Assembly (NCBI GenBank): GCA_023430975.1
Contig: JAEYYB010000036.1
Coordinates: forward strand, 62,001-126,000
Origin: Bacillota bacterium
GTDB lineage: Bacteria > Bacillota > Clostridia > Acetivibrionales > DSM-2933
Reading direction: 5' to 3'
Length of the DNA: 64,000 bases
Shown in pieces: positions 8,948-18,435 of the stretch (position 1 is its first letter; the number at the start of each line of letters is the position of its first letter). The position numbers and the translations under genes are program-made. Under the pieces are notes generated by a model. That model was not told where the DNA came from and made no database searches. It saw only the letters and a program-made list of their open reading frames with translations.

Positions 8948-9379
8948 ATGGATGGAAACGTAGAACTTTTAAATTATATTCACCAGAATGTTGAAATGGG
9001 CCAGGATACTATCCGGCAATTACTTGGAATTGTGAAGGATGAGGACTTTAAAAGTTTGCTAAAGTCACAATTTGATGAGTACAGATCGATAAATGATATT
9101 ACAAACGAGAAGCTTGATGGGCTTGGTAAAGATCCTAAGGATATAGGTGCTGTTACGAAAGCAAGAACTAATATCGCAATAAATTTAAAGACATTAGCAG
9201 ATAAATCTCCTTCGCATATATCAGAAATGTTGATTCAAGGAAGTACAATGGGAATCATAGATATCACAAAAAAGATGAAGGAGTACTCAAATGCAGATAA
9301 GGAAATAGTTGATCTAGCCAATAGGCTGCTGACATTTGAGCAGAGAAATGTTGATGAATGTAAAAAATATCTTCAATAA
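8948..9379 (+). CDS. Small helical protein, possibly ferritin-like (DUF2383-type); function unknown
   Basis: The product is 143 residues if it starts at the ATG at 8948; AGAGGTG lies eight bases upstream, and a GTG at 8939 sits inside that site. The sequence is all-helical in appearance: NVELLNYIHQNVEMGQDTIRQLL, DEDFKSLLKSQFDEYRSINDI, then a long third region and EQRNVDECKKYL at the end. This spacing of four helices resembles ferritin-like DUF2383 proteins of clostridia, but I see no clear ExxH metal ligands, so any iron role is doubtful. A terminator follows, so it is probably transcribed alone. Confidence 0.65.
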   Translation: MDGNVELLNYIHQNVEMGQDTIRQLLGIVKDEDFKSLLKSQFDEYRSINDITNEKLDGLGKDPKDIGAVTKARTNIAINLKTLADKSPSHISEMLIQGSTMGIIDITKKMKEYSNADKEIVDLANRLLTFEQRNVDECKKYLQ

Positions 9380-9429
9380 ATATCTTTAAAAGATATCTTA
9401 AAAAAGCTTCAATGAGTATTCATGAGGAT

Positions 9430-9464
9430 AAGGGCATCTGCTTACAACGATGCCTTTATTTTAT
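9430..9464 (+). terminator. Intrinsic terminator after the small helical protein
   Basis: AAGGGCATC and GATGCCTTT flank a 10-base loop and are followed by ATTTTATT. The following 300 bases up to the thioesterase gene contain no frame or clear signal. Confidence 0.75.
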
Positions 9465-9778
9465 TCATTTCAATATAATACAACAAGAAATGGGTTAACT
9501 TATGGCATTGGTGTAAAATTTTTGATATAATTTGGGTGATCAAAATGTTCTTGGCTGCAACTCCGCTGACATATTTGCGTTATTGTAATGACCGGCATGT
9601 GGAACTATACAGAGAATTTGCAGCATTTGCAATATAAGTTTGAAACATCAAATAGCATAACATAATTACTACTTTTTTCTTAATGTGGTATAATTCCTAT
9701 GTGATGAATATGGTTATTAAATGTTAGGATGATTTAGAAAATAAATTCAAATGATGAAAATCTCTTGAGGTGGCAAAA

Positions 9779-10519
9779 ATGATATGTCAAAAGAAATATA
9801 GTATTAATATAAGCGATGTTGATTTTACAAAATCCTTAAAAATGAGTGCTCTGTTCAATTATTTTCAGGATGTTGCAAGTATAGGGGCAGAAAGTCTTGG
9901 CGTCGGGATTGATACATTGATAGATAAATATGGCGTCACATGGGTTATAACCCGTTTTAGAGTAGAGATTTTCAGGAATCCTGTTCTGAACGAGGAAATT
10001 ACTATAGAGACATGGCATCATGGACATAAAAGATTGGAGTTTGAAAGAGATTTCCGTGTACTTGATTCTGATGGAAATGTAATTGCGGCAGCTGTTTCAT
10101 CATGGATTATTCTTGATATTAAAACAAGAGAAATCAGAAAGGCCGATTCTATAAAATATGATCCTTCTACAATTAGAGAGGAACGGGCTATTGATTGTAA
10201 ATTTGGAAAGTTAAAAGCACTTGGAGAATTGGAACTCGTATATAAAAAGAGGATAGGCTATAGCGATATAGACTTAAACGTTCATATAAACAATTCAAAA
10301 TATGTGGATTATGCCATGGACTGCTTTGATGTGGAAATCCATAGCAAATATGGTGTTAGATCAATTGAAATCAACTACATAAGTGAGGCTTTGCCTGAAG
10401 ACATACTGGTGCTTAATAAGGATGTATCATCAAATACAAGCATGTCATATATTGAAGGTGTTAATGAAAAAAGCGGGAAAGTAGTTTTTAAGTCGAAGAT
10501 TGAGTTTGAGATGAAATAG
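9779..10519 (+). CDS. Acyl-ACP thioesterase
   Basis: A 246-residue double hot-dog protein of the acyl-ACP thioesterase family, which releases free fatty acids from acyl-carrier protein in the cytosol. Features seen: an N-terminal half with FNYFQDVASIGAESLG, WVITRFRVEI and ETWHHGHKRLEFERDF, and the second-half catalytic stretch YSDIDLNVHINNSKYVDYA containing the conserved Asn/His of the family. The length matches bacterial members. The ATG at 9779 is preceded by GAGGTGG at six bases; an upstream GTG at 9770 lies within that site. It stands alone. Chain-length preference cannot be read from sequence. Confidence 0.88.
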   Translation: MICQKKYSINISDVDFTKSLKMSALFNYFQDVASIGAESLGVGIDTLIDKYGVTWVITRFRVEIFRNPVLNEEITIETWHHGHKRLEFERDFRVLDSDGNVIAAAVSSWIILDIKTREIRKADSIKYDPSTIREERAIDCKFGKLKALGELELVYKKRIGYSDIDLNVHINNSKYVDYAMDCFDVEIHSKYGVRSIEINYISEALPEDILVLNKDVSSNTSMSYIEGVNEKSGKVVFKSKIEFEMK

Positions 10520-10798
10520 AAGACTCACTTGTGGTTTTCCATTTACATGCATTTGACCTAAATATTCTTCAAATTCAAAGTAAAGTCTTTTCATAACTGC
10601 AGACCTAAGTATGAAAGAAGGGGCATGTCACAAAAAAATTCAGTGCTTTTCTTAATTATAAGTTTTTCCCTCAATAATCTCTTATTATTTTTTGTACAAC
10701 TCCATAAAATTTAAACAAAGTAAATTTGTACTTATGGTATACGTTTATTTTGCATGATATACCTAGCATGTAAACTATCTTTATAGTTTTGTAGTTTT

Positions 10799-10859
10799 TG
10801 CAAAGTTAACTTGACACAAAATGCAAAGTTTGCTATACTAAAAATGCAAAGTTAACTTG
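10799..10859 (+). promoter_or_regulatory. Promoter with flanking operator repeats for the Xre regulator
   Basis: TTGACA at 10811-10816 and TATACT at 10834-10839 are separated by exactly 17 bases. The 15-mer TGCAAAGTTAACTTG occurs at 10799-10813 and again at 10845-10859, overlapping the -35 and lying just past the -10; a third partial site, TGCAAAGTTTGC, fills the spacer. The core GTTAAC is palindromic. This is a textbook arrangement for autoregulation by the HTH protein encoded 45 bases downstream. Confidence 0.85.
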
Positions 10860-10903
10860 CTAATTCCCAATAATGGATATGATTTTAGTAGGAAGGAGGC
10901 CTC

Positions 10904-11110
10904 ATGAAAAACAATATAAAAGCATTAAGAAAGGAACTCAAGCTATCTCAGGAAGAGTTAGCACTGGCGGTTGGAACTACCCGACAAACCATTACATCAA
11001 TTGAAGTAGGTAAATATACCGCCTCATTGCCGCTTGCCTATAAAATAGCAAAATATTTTGGAAAGACAATTGAAGAAGTGTTTGATTTTACTGATATGGA
11101 GGGTATTTAA
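10904..11110 (+). CDS. Xre/Cro-CI family transcriptional regulator
   Basis: A 68-residue single-domain helix-turn-helix protein (IKALRKELKLSQEELALAVG, TTRQTITSIEVGKY), of the short YozG/Cro type that often pairs with a small membrane protein. GGAGG lies five bases upstream of its ATG. The following membrane protein starts one base after its stop, so the two are translationally linked. The repeated TGCAAAGTTAACTTG sites over the promoter are its likely operators. Confidence 0.92.
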   Translation: MKNNIKALRKELKLSQEELALAVGTTRQTITSIEVGKYTASLPLAYKIAKYFGKTIEEVFDFTDMEGI

Positions 11111-11111
11111 T

Positions 11112-11582
11112 ATGGAAGATTATAAAAAGATTTTAAAGAAACGCGAAATGTTGTATTTGATTTTTGGAATATTACTCATACCTGTGGTAATTGCAACCCT
11201 ATATCTATTTTATAATATGGACTCCGCACTAACAGGAAATAGCATTTTTGAATTTTTTGGAGGAATGCTTAATGGTATCCGTGCAGGTTTCGGTGTTGCA
11301 GTACTTATATTCTTGTTTATAAGAGCATTTCAATATCATGGAGCATTGAAAGATGAAAATAAAATTAAAACATGGTATATTGAAGAACACGATGAGAGAA
11401 CTATTGCTCTGAATCAGATATCCAGCAAAATAAGCTTTAATATAATTATGTACACATTACTGATTGCATGTGTAATTACTGGTTTCATCAATTCTATTGT
11501 CAGCTTAACGTTGCTGGCAGTATTGCTATTTGTCATATTATCAAAATTGCTCGTTTACATTAAATATGCAAGAAGAATGTGA
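11112..11582 (+). CDS. Membrane protein paired with the Xre regulator
   Basis: A 156-residue protein with about four hydrophobic segments (LYLIFGILLIPVVIATLYLF, FGVAVLIFLFI, IIMYTLLIACVITGF, LTLLAVLLFVILSKLLVYI). The middle cytosolic loop has IEEHDERTIALNQISSK, the EHDER motif common in the small membrane partners of Cro-type regulators in Firmicutes. I chose the ATG at 11112, one base after the regulator's stop, over an earlier overlapping ATG at 11058. The function of these pairs is not established; a signalling or stress-response role is inference. Confidence 0.8.
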   Translation: MEDYKKILKKREMLYLIFGILLIPVVIATLYLFYNMDSALTGNSIFEFFGGMLNGIRAGFGVAVLIFLFIRAFQYHGALKDENKIKTWYIEEHDERTIALNQISSKISFNIIMYTLLIACVITGFINSIVSLTLLAVLLFVILSKLLVYIKYARRM

Positions 11583-11732
11583 TTAAGAGCATTTCAAAAT
11601 ACATTACTCAAATATTCTCTTTTTGGAAAATGTGGAATACAAACAAAGACACCTCTATTTTAACTCTTTATAAGCAACGCAATTTATGGAGACCCTAATA
11701 GTTAACATTTTGAAGTGAGCCTACAATTAAAG

Positions 11733-11818
11733 AGGCTGCTGCAATATGTATTTTAACCACTACATCATATGCTAATGTTAACAATATGATGTGATTAAAT
11801 ACTGTTTTGCAACAGCCT
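11733..11818. repeat. 86-bp long hairpin between convergent genes
   Basis: AGGCTGCTGCAA at 11733-11744 pairs with TTGCAACAGCCT at 11807-11818, and inner arms (TACATCATAT / ATATGATGT) continue the stem with few mismatches. It lies between a rightward and a leftward gene and may act as a two-way terminator. Its size and symmetry also fit a small palindromic mobile element. Confidence 0.6.
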
Positions 11819-11869
11819 TAATACAAACGTTTTATTAGTCTGTACTTTTATGATACCATGCAGTTTATA

Positions 11870-14800
11870 TTACATGACGTCGGGTGAGAAGTATACCCTT
11901 TGCTGGTAGTCTTGTGCACCAATTGATCCGTCTTTACCGAAGTAGTCAATGTAATCTATCTTGTTGTTGTCGAAATTTACTTCGGAATAGAATAATTTAT
12001 TCGAAACTTTTTTTATCGTTCCTGCTTTCGCAGAATATTTTACTTTTATACTAATTTTTTTAACAGGCTCCAGTGAAGTGGAGGTAACACCATTTTCATC
12101 AATACTTATTTTTTGGGCCATCAGTTTATATGTACCCAAACCATCACTGTTTTGGCTTACCTTATGAAGAACCAGTCCGTTAATATTTGCACTTACTTGA
12201 TACCTTCCTTTATTAGGGCCTGAATCTATTTTGGTAATTGTAAAATAATCATAAGGTGCAGCAACTGAGACTACCGTAACTCCTGCAGGGAAGATTTCAT
12301 TATATGAAGCCATCGAAAACTGCAGATCGTCTGCGTATTCAAAATATTGCACATCATTATCTATACTTGTAGCAGCTGAATTTGTAACTGTTAATATAGT
12401 TTCAGGTGATGCATTAATATAGTAATGCTTAGGACTTGACGCTATACTTGATCCGCTTTCAACAGCTATGTCTTCCAATTGCGGATCTTCACCTGATATG
12501 CTGACAAAGTATACTTTCTGATAATTACTTCTCATCATTCCGCCAATGTATGAAGCATAACCCCCTGCAGTTCCCAACATTGGTGCAGGCGGTGGGAGGT
12601 CAATTGCTACATGCTGTGCATCACCGTCGACAATAAACGGATTATTGGTATAAGGGTCATCTATTGTTCTTACATTTGCTGCACCGTCTGCAAAGACCAC
12701 AACAAACTTTGATGAGTTAATATCAGGTGAATTGTCAAGGATATAATAAGCTCTTCTCATCCCGTCACCTATATTTCTCATAGGAGTACTTGTGCCTTCA
12801 AGGTATTCACTCTGAGGCTTCAGATTGTCGATGTATGCCTTTAAAAAGGCTACGTTAGCCGGACGCGATAAAGAGAACAGTGCATTATTATATGAGTCCA
12901 TAGCGACAACAGCAGTTTTTGCGTAGCTAACAATACCAATTCTGGTATCTGTACCGGCAAACCTATCTATGAAAGCCTTAGCTGCCGCTTTTTCATCATC
13001 CAAACGATTGATGAACATATCTTTAATTCCGTCAGTCAGCGAGGTGTGTGCCTGGTCAACTACTCGGGTATTATTTGAATTTATATTTATTTTTTTAGCC
13101 ACAATCCTGCCGTATATAGTGAAATTTGTTCCACTCAAAGTTACAGTACCATTGGGAGCATATATTAAACCGTAGAAGGCACCATCATTACAGTTGATTG
13201 AAATGGCACTAGTGCCGCCTGCAGTACTATCATAAGCAGAATATATGCACAATGCACCACCGGAATTTTGAGTAACACCTGTTCCTTTTAAAGTCACTTT
13301 TCCTTTTGCAGCAATCAAACCGTTACCGGAATACGAGTTTGCTGAAATTGTCAAATCACCTTCTGTGTAAATCGGACTGTTTAGGGTTAAGGTCTGTCCT
13401 GAAATTGTAATACTATCCGTAGATATATGACCGCCATTTGCCTGTGCTTTGCTTTTTATTTCATCAATAGGAAGGGGAGCCATGCCTGTTATTACGGGTA
13501 CGGTTGCTCCAGGGTTTTTCGTAGCATTAGTAAGGGTACAACCCTCAAGACTAAGAGTACTTGCTGATATGGCTCCATTTTGGAATTTTTGGTAACCTGC
13601 GTATATATGGTTTACAGCTTCGACATTACCGTCCATAGTAAATTCGTTACTGGCTCCATAAATTCCGATTTTGCCATTTGAGTGTACATTTCCTTTGACT
13701 GAAAATTTGGTTGCACTAATTAGCAAATTATCAGCACTCGGGTCCACCAATCCTGAAAAAAGTGTATAATCAAAAATTCTTGGATCTAATGGAGTCGAAT
13801 TGTTAATAGTTCCCATACTTGAAGAGGTATCCAGTGCCAAAACTATTTCCTTATTTTTCTCCTGAGCCTGGATTTGAACATCACTTGCCAATGAGTAATC
13901 CAGATTTTGAGTATCAAAAGGCTTCAACGTGGGAAGCGCATTTGCAGGCGATATACGTGAAATACTCAACAAATTAATATCATCAGGAACTACTGGTGCT
14001 AAGTTGGCTACTACGTTATCAGGTGGTTCAGGGGAAGGAAGTATAATATCGCCATTTGCACCGGTAGATACAGGAGTAACTGTAGGAGCAACTGTAGCTG
14101 TAGCTGTAGGTGTAGCTGATGCACTTGATATAGTGCTGGTAGGCTTTGGAGTCTGGCTGATGTTGGATGCACTTGGAGTATTTGTCTTTATAGGGGTAGG
14201 AGCTGTTGTTGCTGTAGGCGTAGCAGTATTGGTTGGTATCACATTACTGTTACTGTTATTAAATATCTTAAACTCATTTATGCTGGCCCATGATCCGGCT
14301 TCCAGTCCAGTTACGGTAATTCGCACATAACGTACACCATTTGCCAGAAAATTATCTGCCTGTTTATTGCCTGAGTCAGTATTATTGGATCTGTCAACCT
14401 TCATAACCCAATGTATGTTGTTTGATGAAACGTCTATTTTATAGTTGTTTGTTGTACCTGGATTCTTTTTCCAATGAACTTCAGTACCTTCTATATTATA
14501 AAACCCACCAAGGTCTACCTGTAGATAATGGCCTACATTACCGTTTGCAGCGCACCATCTTGTAGCCATATCTCCGTCAACTGCATAGTTTGCAAAGAAA
14601 CTCTCTGCTAGCGGAGGGAGCAAGGGCATAGGTCCCGGAAAGTAACTGTAATTGAGTCCTAAACTCAAATCAAAATACTGTGAATCTGATATTGCCATTT
14701 TATTCAAGGCGATATTTTGTGGGGGTGGTTTAGGCTTATCTGGCTTATCTGGTTTATCTGGCGTTGGGGTACTTGTAGATGTATTAGTTGGAGTATTTAC

Positions 14801-16531
14801 AGGCGTATTTGCAGATGTGTTTGTTGGAGTGTTTACTTTGGTCGCAGTTGGAGTATTAGTGGGAGCAGCTGTATTGGCCGGATAAAATATAAACCAGTCA
14901 ATATTTGCTGCACCTGAAAATACAAGATAAAGGTCATAGGTTCCGTTACTACCGGTAACGTTACATGTTTTCTCTACATATGTATCCCAGCTTCCTGTTG
15001 GCGATATAGGCAAGGTACCTAAAAGAGTACCGTTTGTACCATTTAGTCTTATCTCAATATTAGTTGTAGTCGAATCCCCATTTGATATAAGGGCTTTGAA
15101 TGATGCTGCATTGTTTCCGAAGTTAACATTTCTATATACAAGGTAGTTGCCGCTACTAATATAACCAACAGCGATTCCGCCATTAACGCTGCTGACTTGT
15201 TGAATGCTTGTTACATTTGAACTGCTATAGTTCTCAGCCTCTATCTTTGAAAAGGCATTGATCGGAGATGCCTGTACAGTTGATGTTGGAGCTGATGTTT
15301 TGGTAGGAGTAGGTGTTGATGTTGGAGCTGATGTTTTGGTAGGAGTAGGTGTTGATGTTGTAGTACTGTTCGGTGTGTAAGTGGGAGTAGGAGTTTTAGT
15401 GGGAGTGAATGTAGGTGTCATGGTCGGAGTAGGAGTGGGTGTATTGGTCGGAGTAGGAGTTTTGGTTGGCGTTGGATTCGGTGCTGCTGAAGTTGAAAAA
15501 GTAAACCAGTCAACATCCATGTACCCTGTGAATACAAGGCAAATGTCATGTATTCCTGCGATATTAGATATATTACAGTAGCTATCCTGATAAATATTCC
15601 AGTTACCTGTGGGCCCTATCGCCACAGTACCTATTTTGGTACCGTCTTTACCATTTAACTTTATATCAATGTAACCGGTTTCCTGGTAATTATATGCGGC
15701 ACGTATCTTGAATGATGATGCTCCATTTCCGAAGTCTATTTTTTGATATGTCATATAGTTGGTGGGATAAATATATCCCATACTATACTGATTATTACCT
15801 AAATCAATTTTTTGCATTGTTGAAGAACCTAGAATGTTATAGCTTTCTGCTTCTATTTTTGAAAAAGCACTTCTTTGTGATAACTGTGAATATGGAATTG
15901 GGGTCGGAGTAGCTGTTGGAGTACTTGTATAGGAAGGTGCAGCATAAACTATATTTGATGAACCTCCCGGAATTGAACCCCAAACCAGATTATTACCTAT
16001 ATGAGCTGAAACTTTTGTCCAGTCAACATAGTTTGAAGCGTAATTATTAAAAGAATAATCATTGTTTGGATTATATAAAGTATTATCTAATTTTACAAAC
16101 CTTGTTTGGATGACTATTGAGCTTCCTGCTTCAAAGCTTGCTGAAGTGTTAAAGCCAATTTCAAGATAATAATCAGCATCTGACTGGGGGTTAGGCATTT
16201 TTACAAAATTTCCCGTAATACTACTTAATGATAATGTCGACCAATCGCAATAGAATTTCTGATTAGACTCACCATCTATAGTGTAGTAATACCTTAATTT
16301 GATATCGGAAAAACTTATTGCATTTGTACCGGTATTGGTAATCTTGAATTGAGGATATAAATGGGTTATAGGACTGGCTTTATTGCTGTTGAAAAACTGT
16401 ACCTGCAGTGAATTTGTTGCTGCGTATACATTGCTGTTGAATAGTGGAATCAAATTGAAGGGAATTGCAAATTGTACAAAGAAGAAAATTAGGCATAGAA
16501 GCCATGAAAACAGCTTACTTCTTTTTAGCAT
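11870..16531 (-). CDS. Large surface protein: CBM3, two CBM6, CBM32-like, VWA with inserted beta-solenoid-like domain
   Basis: A 1553-residue secreted protein. Order: signal peptide (1-37), CBM3 (about 40-190), CBM6 (222-346), Thr/Pro linker, CBM6 (426-550), linker, discoidin/CBM32-like domain (605-757), linker, then a von Willebrand A domain. The VWA metal site begins with DTSSSMG (901-907), but the expected first helix only follows at about 1165-1190, after roughly 250 residues of repetitive beta sequence (VKGNVHSNGKIGIYGAS, YGLIYAPNGTVTLSG) like the DUF7305 domain of pilus-associated proteins. The VWA then resumes with TRIGIVSYAKTAV, EGTSTPMRNIGDGMRRA and KFVVVFADGAAN. No dockerin, cohesin or catalytic domain was recognised, so binding or adhesion to plant cell wall is likely. 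AGGAGG precedes the ATG. Confidence 0.88.
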   Translation of the reverse strand: MLKRSKLFSWLLCLIFFFVQFAIPFNLIPLFNSNVYAATNSLQVQFFNSNKASPITHLYPQFKITNTGTNAISFSDIKLRYYYTIDGESNQKFYCDWSTLSLSSITGNFVKMPNPQSDADYYLEIGFNTSASFEAGSSIVIQTRFVKLDNTLYNPNNDYSFNNYASNYVDWTKVSAHIGNNLVWGSIPGGSSNIVYAAPSYTSTPTATPTPIPYSQLSQRSAFSKIEAESYNILGSSTMQKIDLGNNQYSMGYIYPTNYMTYQKIDFGNGASSFKIRAAYNYQETGYIDIKLNGKDGTKIGTVAIGPTGNWNIYQDSYCNISNIAGIHDICLVFTGYMDVDWFTFSTSAAPNPTPTKTPTPTNTPTPTPTMTPTFTPTKTPTPTYTPNSTTTSTPTPTKTSAPTSTPTPTKTSAPTSTVQASPINAFSKIEAENYSSSNVTSIQQVSSVNGGIAVGYISSGNYLVYRNVNFGNNAASFKALISNGDSTTTNIEIRLNGTNGTLLGTLPISPTGSWDTYVEKTCNVTGSNGTYDLYLVFSGAANIDWFIFYPANTAAPTNTPTATKVNTPTNTSANTPVNTPTNTSTSTPTPDKPDKPDKPKPPPQNIALNKMAISDSQYFDLSLGLNYSYFPGPMPLLPPLAESFFANYAVDGDMATRWCAANGNVGHYLQVDLGGFYNIEGTEVHWKKNPGTTNNYKIDVSSNNIHWVMKVDRSNNTDSGNKQADNFLANGVRYVRITVTGLEAGSWASINEFKIFNNSNSNVIPTNTATPTATTAPTPIKTNTPSASNISQTPKPTSTISSASATPTATATVAPTVTPVSTGANGDIILPSPEPPDNVVANLAPVVPDDINLLSISRISPANALPTLKPFDTQNLDYSLASDVQIQAQEKNKEIVLALDTSSSMGTINNSTPLDPRIFDYTLFSGLVDPSADNLLISATKFSVKGNVHSNGKIGIYGASNEFTMDGNVEAVNHIYAGYQKFQNGAISASTLSLEGCTLTNATKNPGATVPVITGMAPLPIDEIKSKAQANGGHISTDSITISGQTLTLNSPIYTEGDLTISANSYSGNGLIAAKGKVTLKGTGVTQNSGGALCIYSAYDSTAGGTSAISINCNDGAFYGLIYAPNGTVTLSGTNFTIYGRIVAKKININSNNTRVVDQAHTSLTDGIKDMFINRLDDEKAAAKAFIDRFAGTDTRIGIVSYAKTAVVAMDSYNNALFSLSRPANVAFLKAYIDNLKPQSEYLEGTSTPMRNIGDGMRRAYYILDNSPDINSSKFVVVFADGAANVRTIDDPYTNNPFIVDGDAQHVAIDLPPPAPMLGTAGGYASYIGGMMRSNYQKVYFVSISGEDPQLEDIAVESGSSIASSPKHYYINASPETILTVTNSAATSIDNDVQYFEYADDLQFSMASYNEIFPAGVTVVSVAAPYDYFTITKIDSGPNKGRYQVSANINGLVLHKVSQNSDGLGTYKLMAQKISIDENGVTSTSLEPVKKISIKVKYSAKAGTIKKVSNKLFYSEVNFDNNKIDYIDYFGKDGSIGAQDYQQRVYFSPDVM

Positions 16532-16959
16532 GATAAATTCCTCCTAAGAAATTAATGTTTATAGACATTACTACTTAATAGAAGCACAAAAAACAGCAAA
16601 GTGCTGTATTAGATAAGCTTTAACTGAAAATTAAACTGATTGTTAATATAAAAAATTACAACTAACAATTATGCATTAAAACCAAAGTGGAAACTGAGAA
16701 GAGTAAATCTCCTGAATTAAGAAAAATGATCTCTTTGATAATATTGAAGTGAAATATTCCCAAAAAAATAAATAGATAACGCATTCTTAAAATAATTATA
16801 TCATTTTATTTTGCTTATGTAAATGGTAATTTCTTTTTTTAGTCTTGATTGGTCTTTATTCTGAGGTCTTTTGATGACTCATGTGCATCTTCCGGCCTTT
16901 ACATTTTTATGTTTGGCAGATTGCGGTGGGTTATAGACTGTGATGTGTATTTTAATTTA

Positions 16960-16988
16960 TTGTTAATCGAGTAAGGCTCAGGTATAAT
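16960..16988 (+). promoter_or_regulatory. Promoter of the M50 protease gene
   Basis: TTGTTA at 16960-16965 and TATAAT at 16983-16988 are 17 bases apart. The -10 overlaps an in-frame ATG at 16987, which therefore cannot be the start and supports the ATG at 17035. The rest of the divergent gap (16532-16959) shows nothing else I can name. Confidence 0.7.
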
Positions 16989-17034
16989 GAATATAAATGA
17001 GCACCTTAATGAATTTTTCAGGGAGGATTTTTTG

Positions 17035-17925
17035 ATGGGATATAACGACAACGATAATGAGGATTATAAAAGTTACAATACCTTCAAACCTGACGAAATG
17101 GATAATATGCCAATTATAGTGGATAAACCTGTAAAGAATACATCCTCTAAGAAAAGTGCTGCCTTGGCAGGTGCTGGAGGATTGGCTTTGCTTTTGTTGA
17201 AGTTCAAATGGGTTTTACTGTTTTTGCTTGGCAAGCTCAAGTTTTTACTTGTTTTCTTAAAGCTTGGCAAGTTTGCTGCCACATTTGGATCAATGCTCTT
17301 AATGATAGTGGTGGAGGTTCAAAGATATGGATTTTTAGTCGGTGTTGGGTTTGTAATGCTTATACTTATTCATGAAATGGGCCATTTTCTTACGGCAAAG
17401 AAGTGCGGACTAAACGTATCAGCACCGGTGTTTATTCCATTTGTAGGTGCGTTTATTTCCATGAAAGAAATGCCCAAGAACGTTGAAGTTGAGGTAAAGG
17501 TTGCTTTTGGCGGGCCGCTTTTGGGATGTTTGGGGGCATTTTTATGTCTGGGCATATATGCACTGACAGGAAGCAAGTCCATGTTGTTTTTAACCTATGT
17601 TGGCCTTATTATCAATCTATTCAATCTTATACCTATTACTCCGTTGGATGGAGGCAGAATTATTTCGGGATTATCTCCTAAAATATGGTTTGTGGGTATG
17701 GCACTAATGGGGTTGGCTGCAATTTTTACAAGAAGTCCCATGATGATACTTATACTTATTCTAGGAGTGGTTCAAATTATATCTTACTGGAAAAACCCGG
17801 ATAAGTCATACTTCAATATAGATGCAAACAAGAGAAAGCTTATAGGGGTATTATATTTTGGACTTGTGATCTTTTTAGGAGCAAGTATCTTTGAAATATA
17901 TCAAATTTATGATTTTAAAAGATAA
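17035..17925 (+). CDS. Site-2 protease family (M50) membrane metalloprotease
   Basis: A 296-residue intramembrane zinc protease. The zinc site HEMGH sits in a membrane helix (MLILIHEMGHFLTAKK), and the third ligand motif is NLIPITPLDGGRI. Several hydrophobic segments surround both. S2P-like enzymes cut membrane-bound regulators such as anti-sigma factors, but the substrate here is unknown and no sigma factor gene is adjacent. The charged N-terminus (GYNDNDNEDYK) is unusual and likely cytosolic. GGGAGG lies eight bases before the ATG at 17035, and a promoter -10 overlaps the next ATG upstream, which fixes this start. Confidence 0.88.
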   Translation: MGYNDNDNEDYKSYNTFKPDEMDNMPIIVDKPVKNTSSKKSAALAGAGGLALLLLKFKWVLLFLLGKLKFLLVFLKLGKFAATFGSMLLMIVVEVQRYGFLVGVGFVMLILIHEMGHFLTAKKCGLNVSAPVFIPFVGAFISMKEMPKNVEVEVKVAFGGPLLGCLGAFLCLGIYALTGSKSMLFLTYVGLIINLFNLIPITPLDGGRIISGLSPKIWFVGMALMGLAAIFTRSPMMILILILGVVQIISYWKNPDKSYFNIDANKRKLIGVLYFGLVIFLGASIFEIYQIYDFKR

Positions 17926-18028
17926 AGATAAAATCCAAATTGACAACAGTTAAAAAATTTGATAACATATCAAAAAAACATTAGATAATAGAAATATAAA
18001 ATGAACAATACAAAACATATGATTAAAT

Positions 18029-18270
18029 GCGTTGATAGGGATTAAACGCTGCGGTATGATGCTATAGAGAGCTGTTGAATGCTGGAAGACAGTGCACAGA
18101 GCAGATTGTGAACTCACCCTTGAGCAGTTAGCCTAAAGCTACATAGGCCATTAGGGCAGATGAAGTGAGTAAGTGGTAACGGGTTTCTCGCCGTTATACG
18201 AGAGACATCAATTATGATGTCTAAAGTGGGTATTTCTATACCAATAAGAGTGGTACCACGGGAGTTTAAT
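18029..18270 (+). ncRNA. T-box leader RNA
   Basis: The T-box sequence AAGAGTGGTACCACGGG at 18246-18262 is a near-perfect match to the antiterminator that pairs with the tRNA acceptor end. Upstream lie the AGAGAG motif of stem I (near 18065) and GTGAACTCACCCTTGAGCAG, where the codon in the usual specifier position would be CTC (18113-18115), pointing to leucine. The specifier call is tentative, from alignment by eye with known leaders. A terminator follows directly. The regulated gene is an isomerase/acyl-CoA synthetase fusion, an unexpected target for this riboswitch class. Confidence 0.92.
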
Positions 18271-18312
18271 GCTTTCGTCTCTAACATATGTGTTAGTGGC
18301 GAAGGCTTTTTT
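18271..18312 (+). terminator. T-box-controlled terminator
   Basis: GCTTTCGTCTCTAAC and GTTAGTGGCGAAGGC form a strong stem with an ATATGT loop, followed by TTTTTT. In a T-box leader this stem competes with the antiterminator, so uncharged tRNA permits readthrough to the gene at 18436. Confidence 0.9.
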
Positions 18313-18435
18313 GATTTCTAGGGAACTATTATGTCTTTCAAATTTTAAATTGTTAATTTATAAATTTTATCAAATATAAAAAATATGCGGACCGGATTAG
18401 TAACGGGCCCAGAAACTTTTAGGAGGAATCTTTAT

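Noticed and set aside
16987..17034. Earlier start for the M50 protease
   Set aside because: The ATG at 16987 lies within the promoter -10 (TATAAT), so it cannot be on the message.
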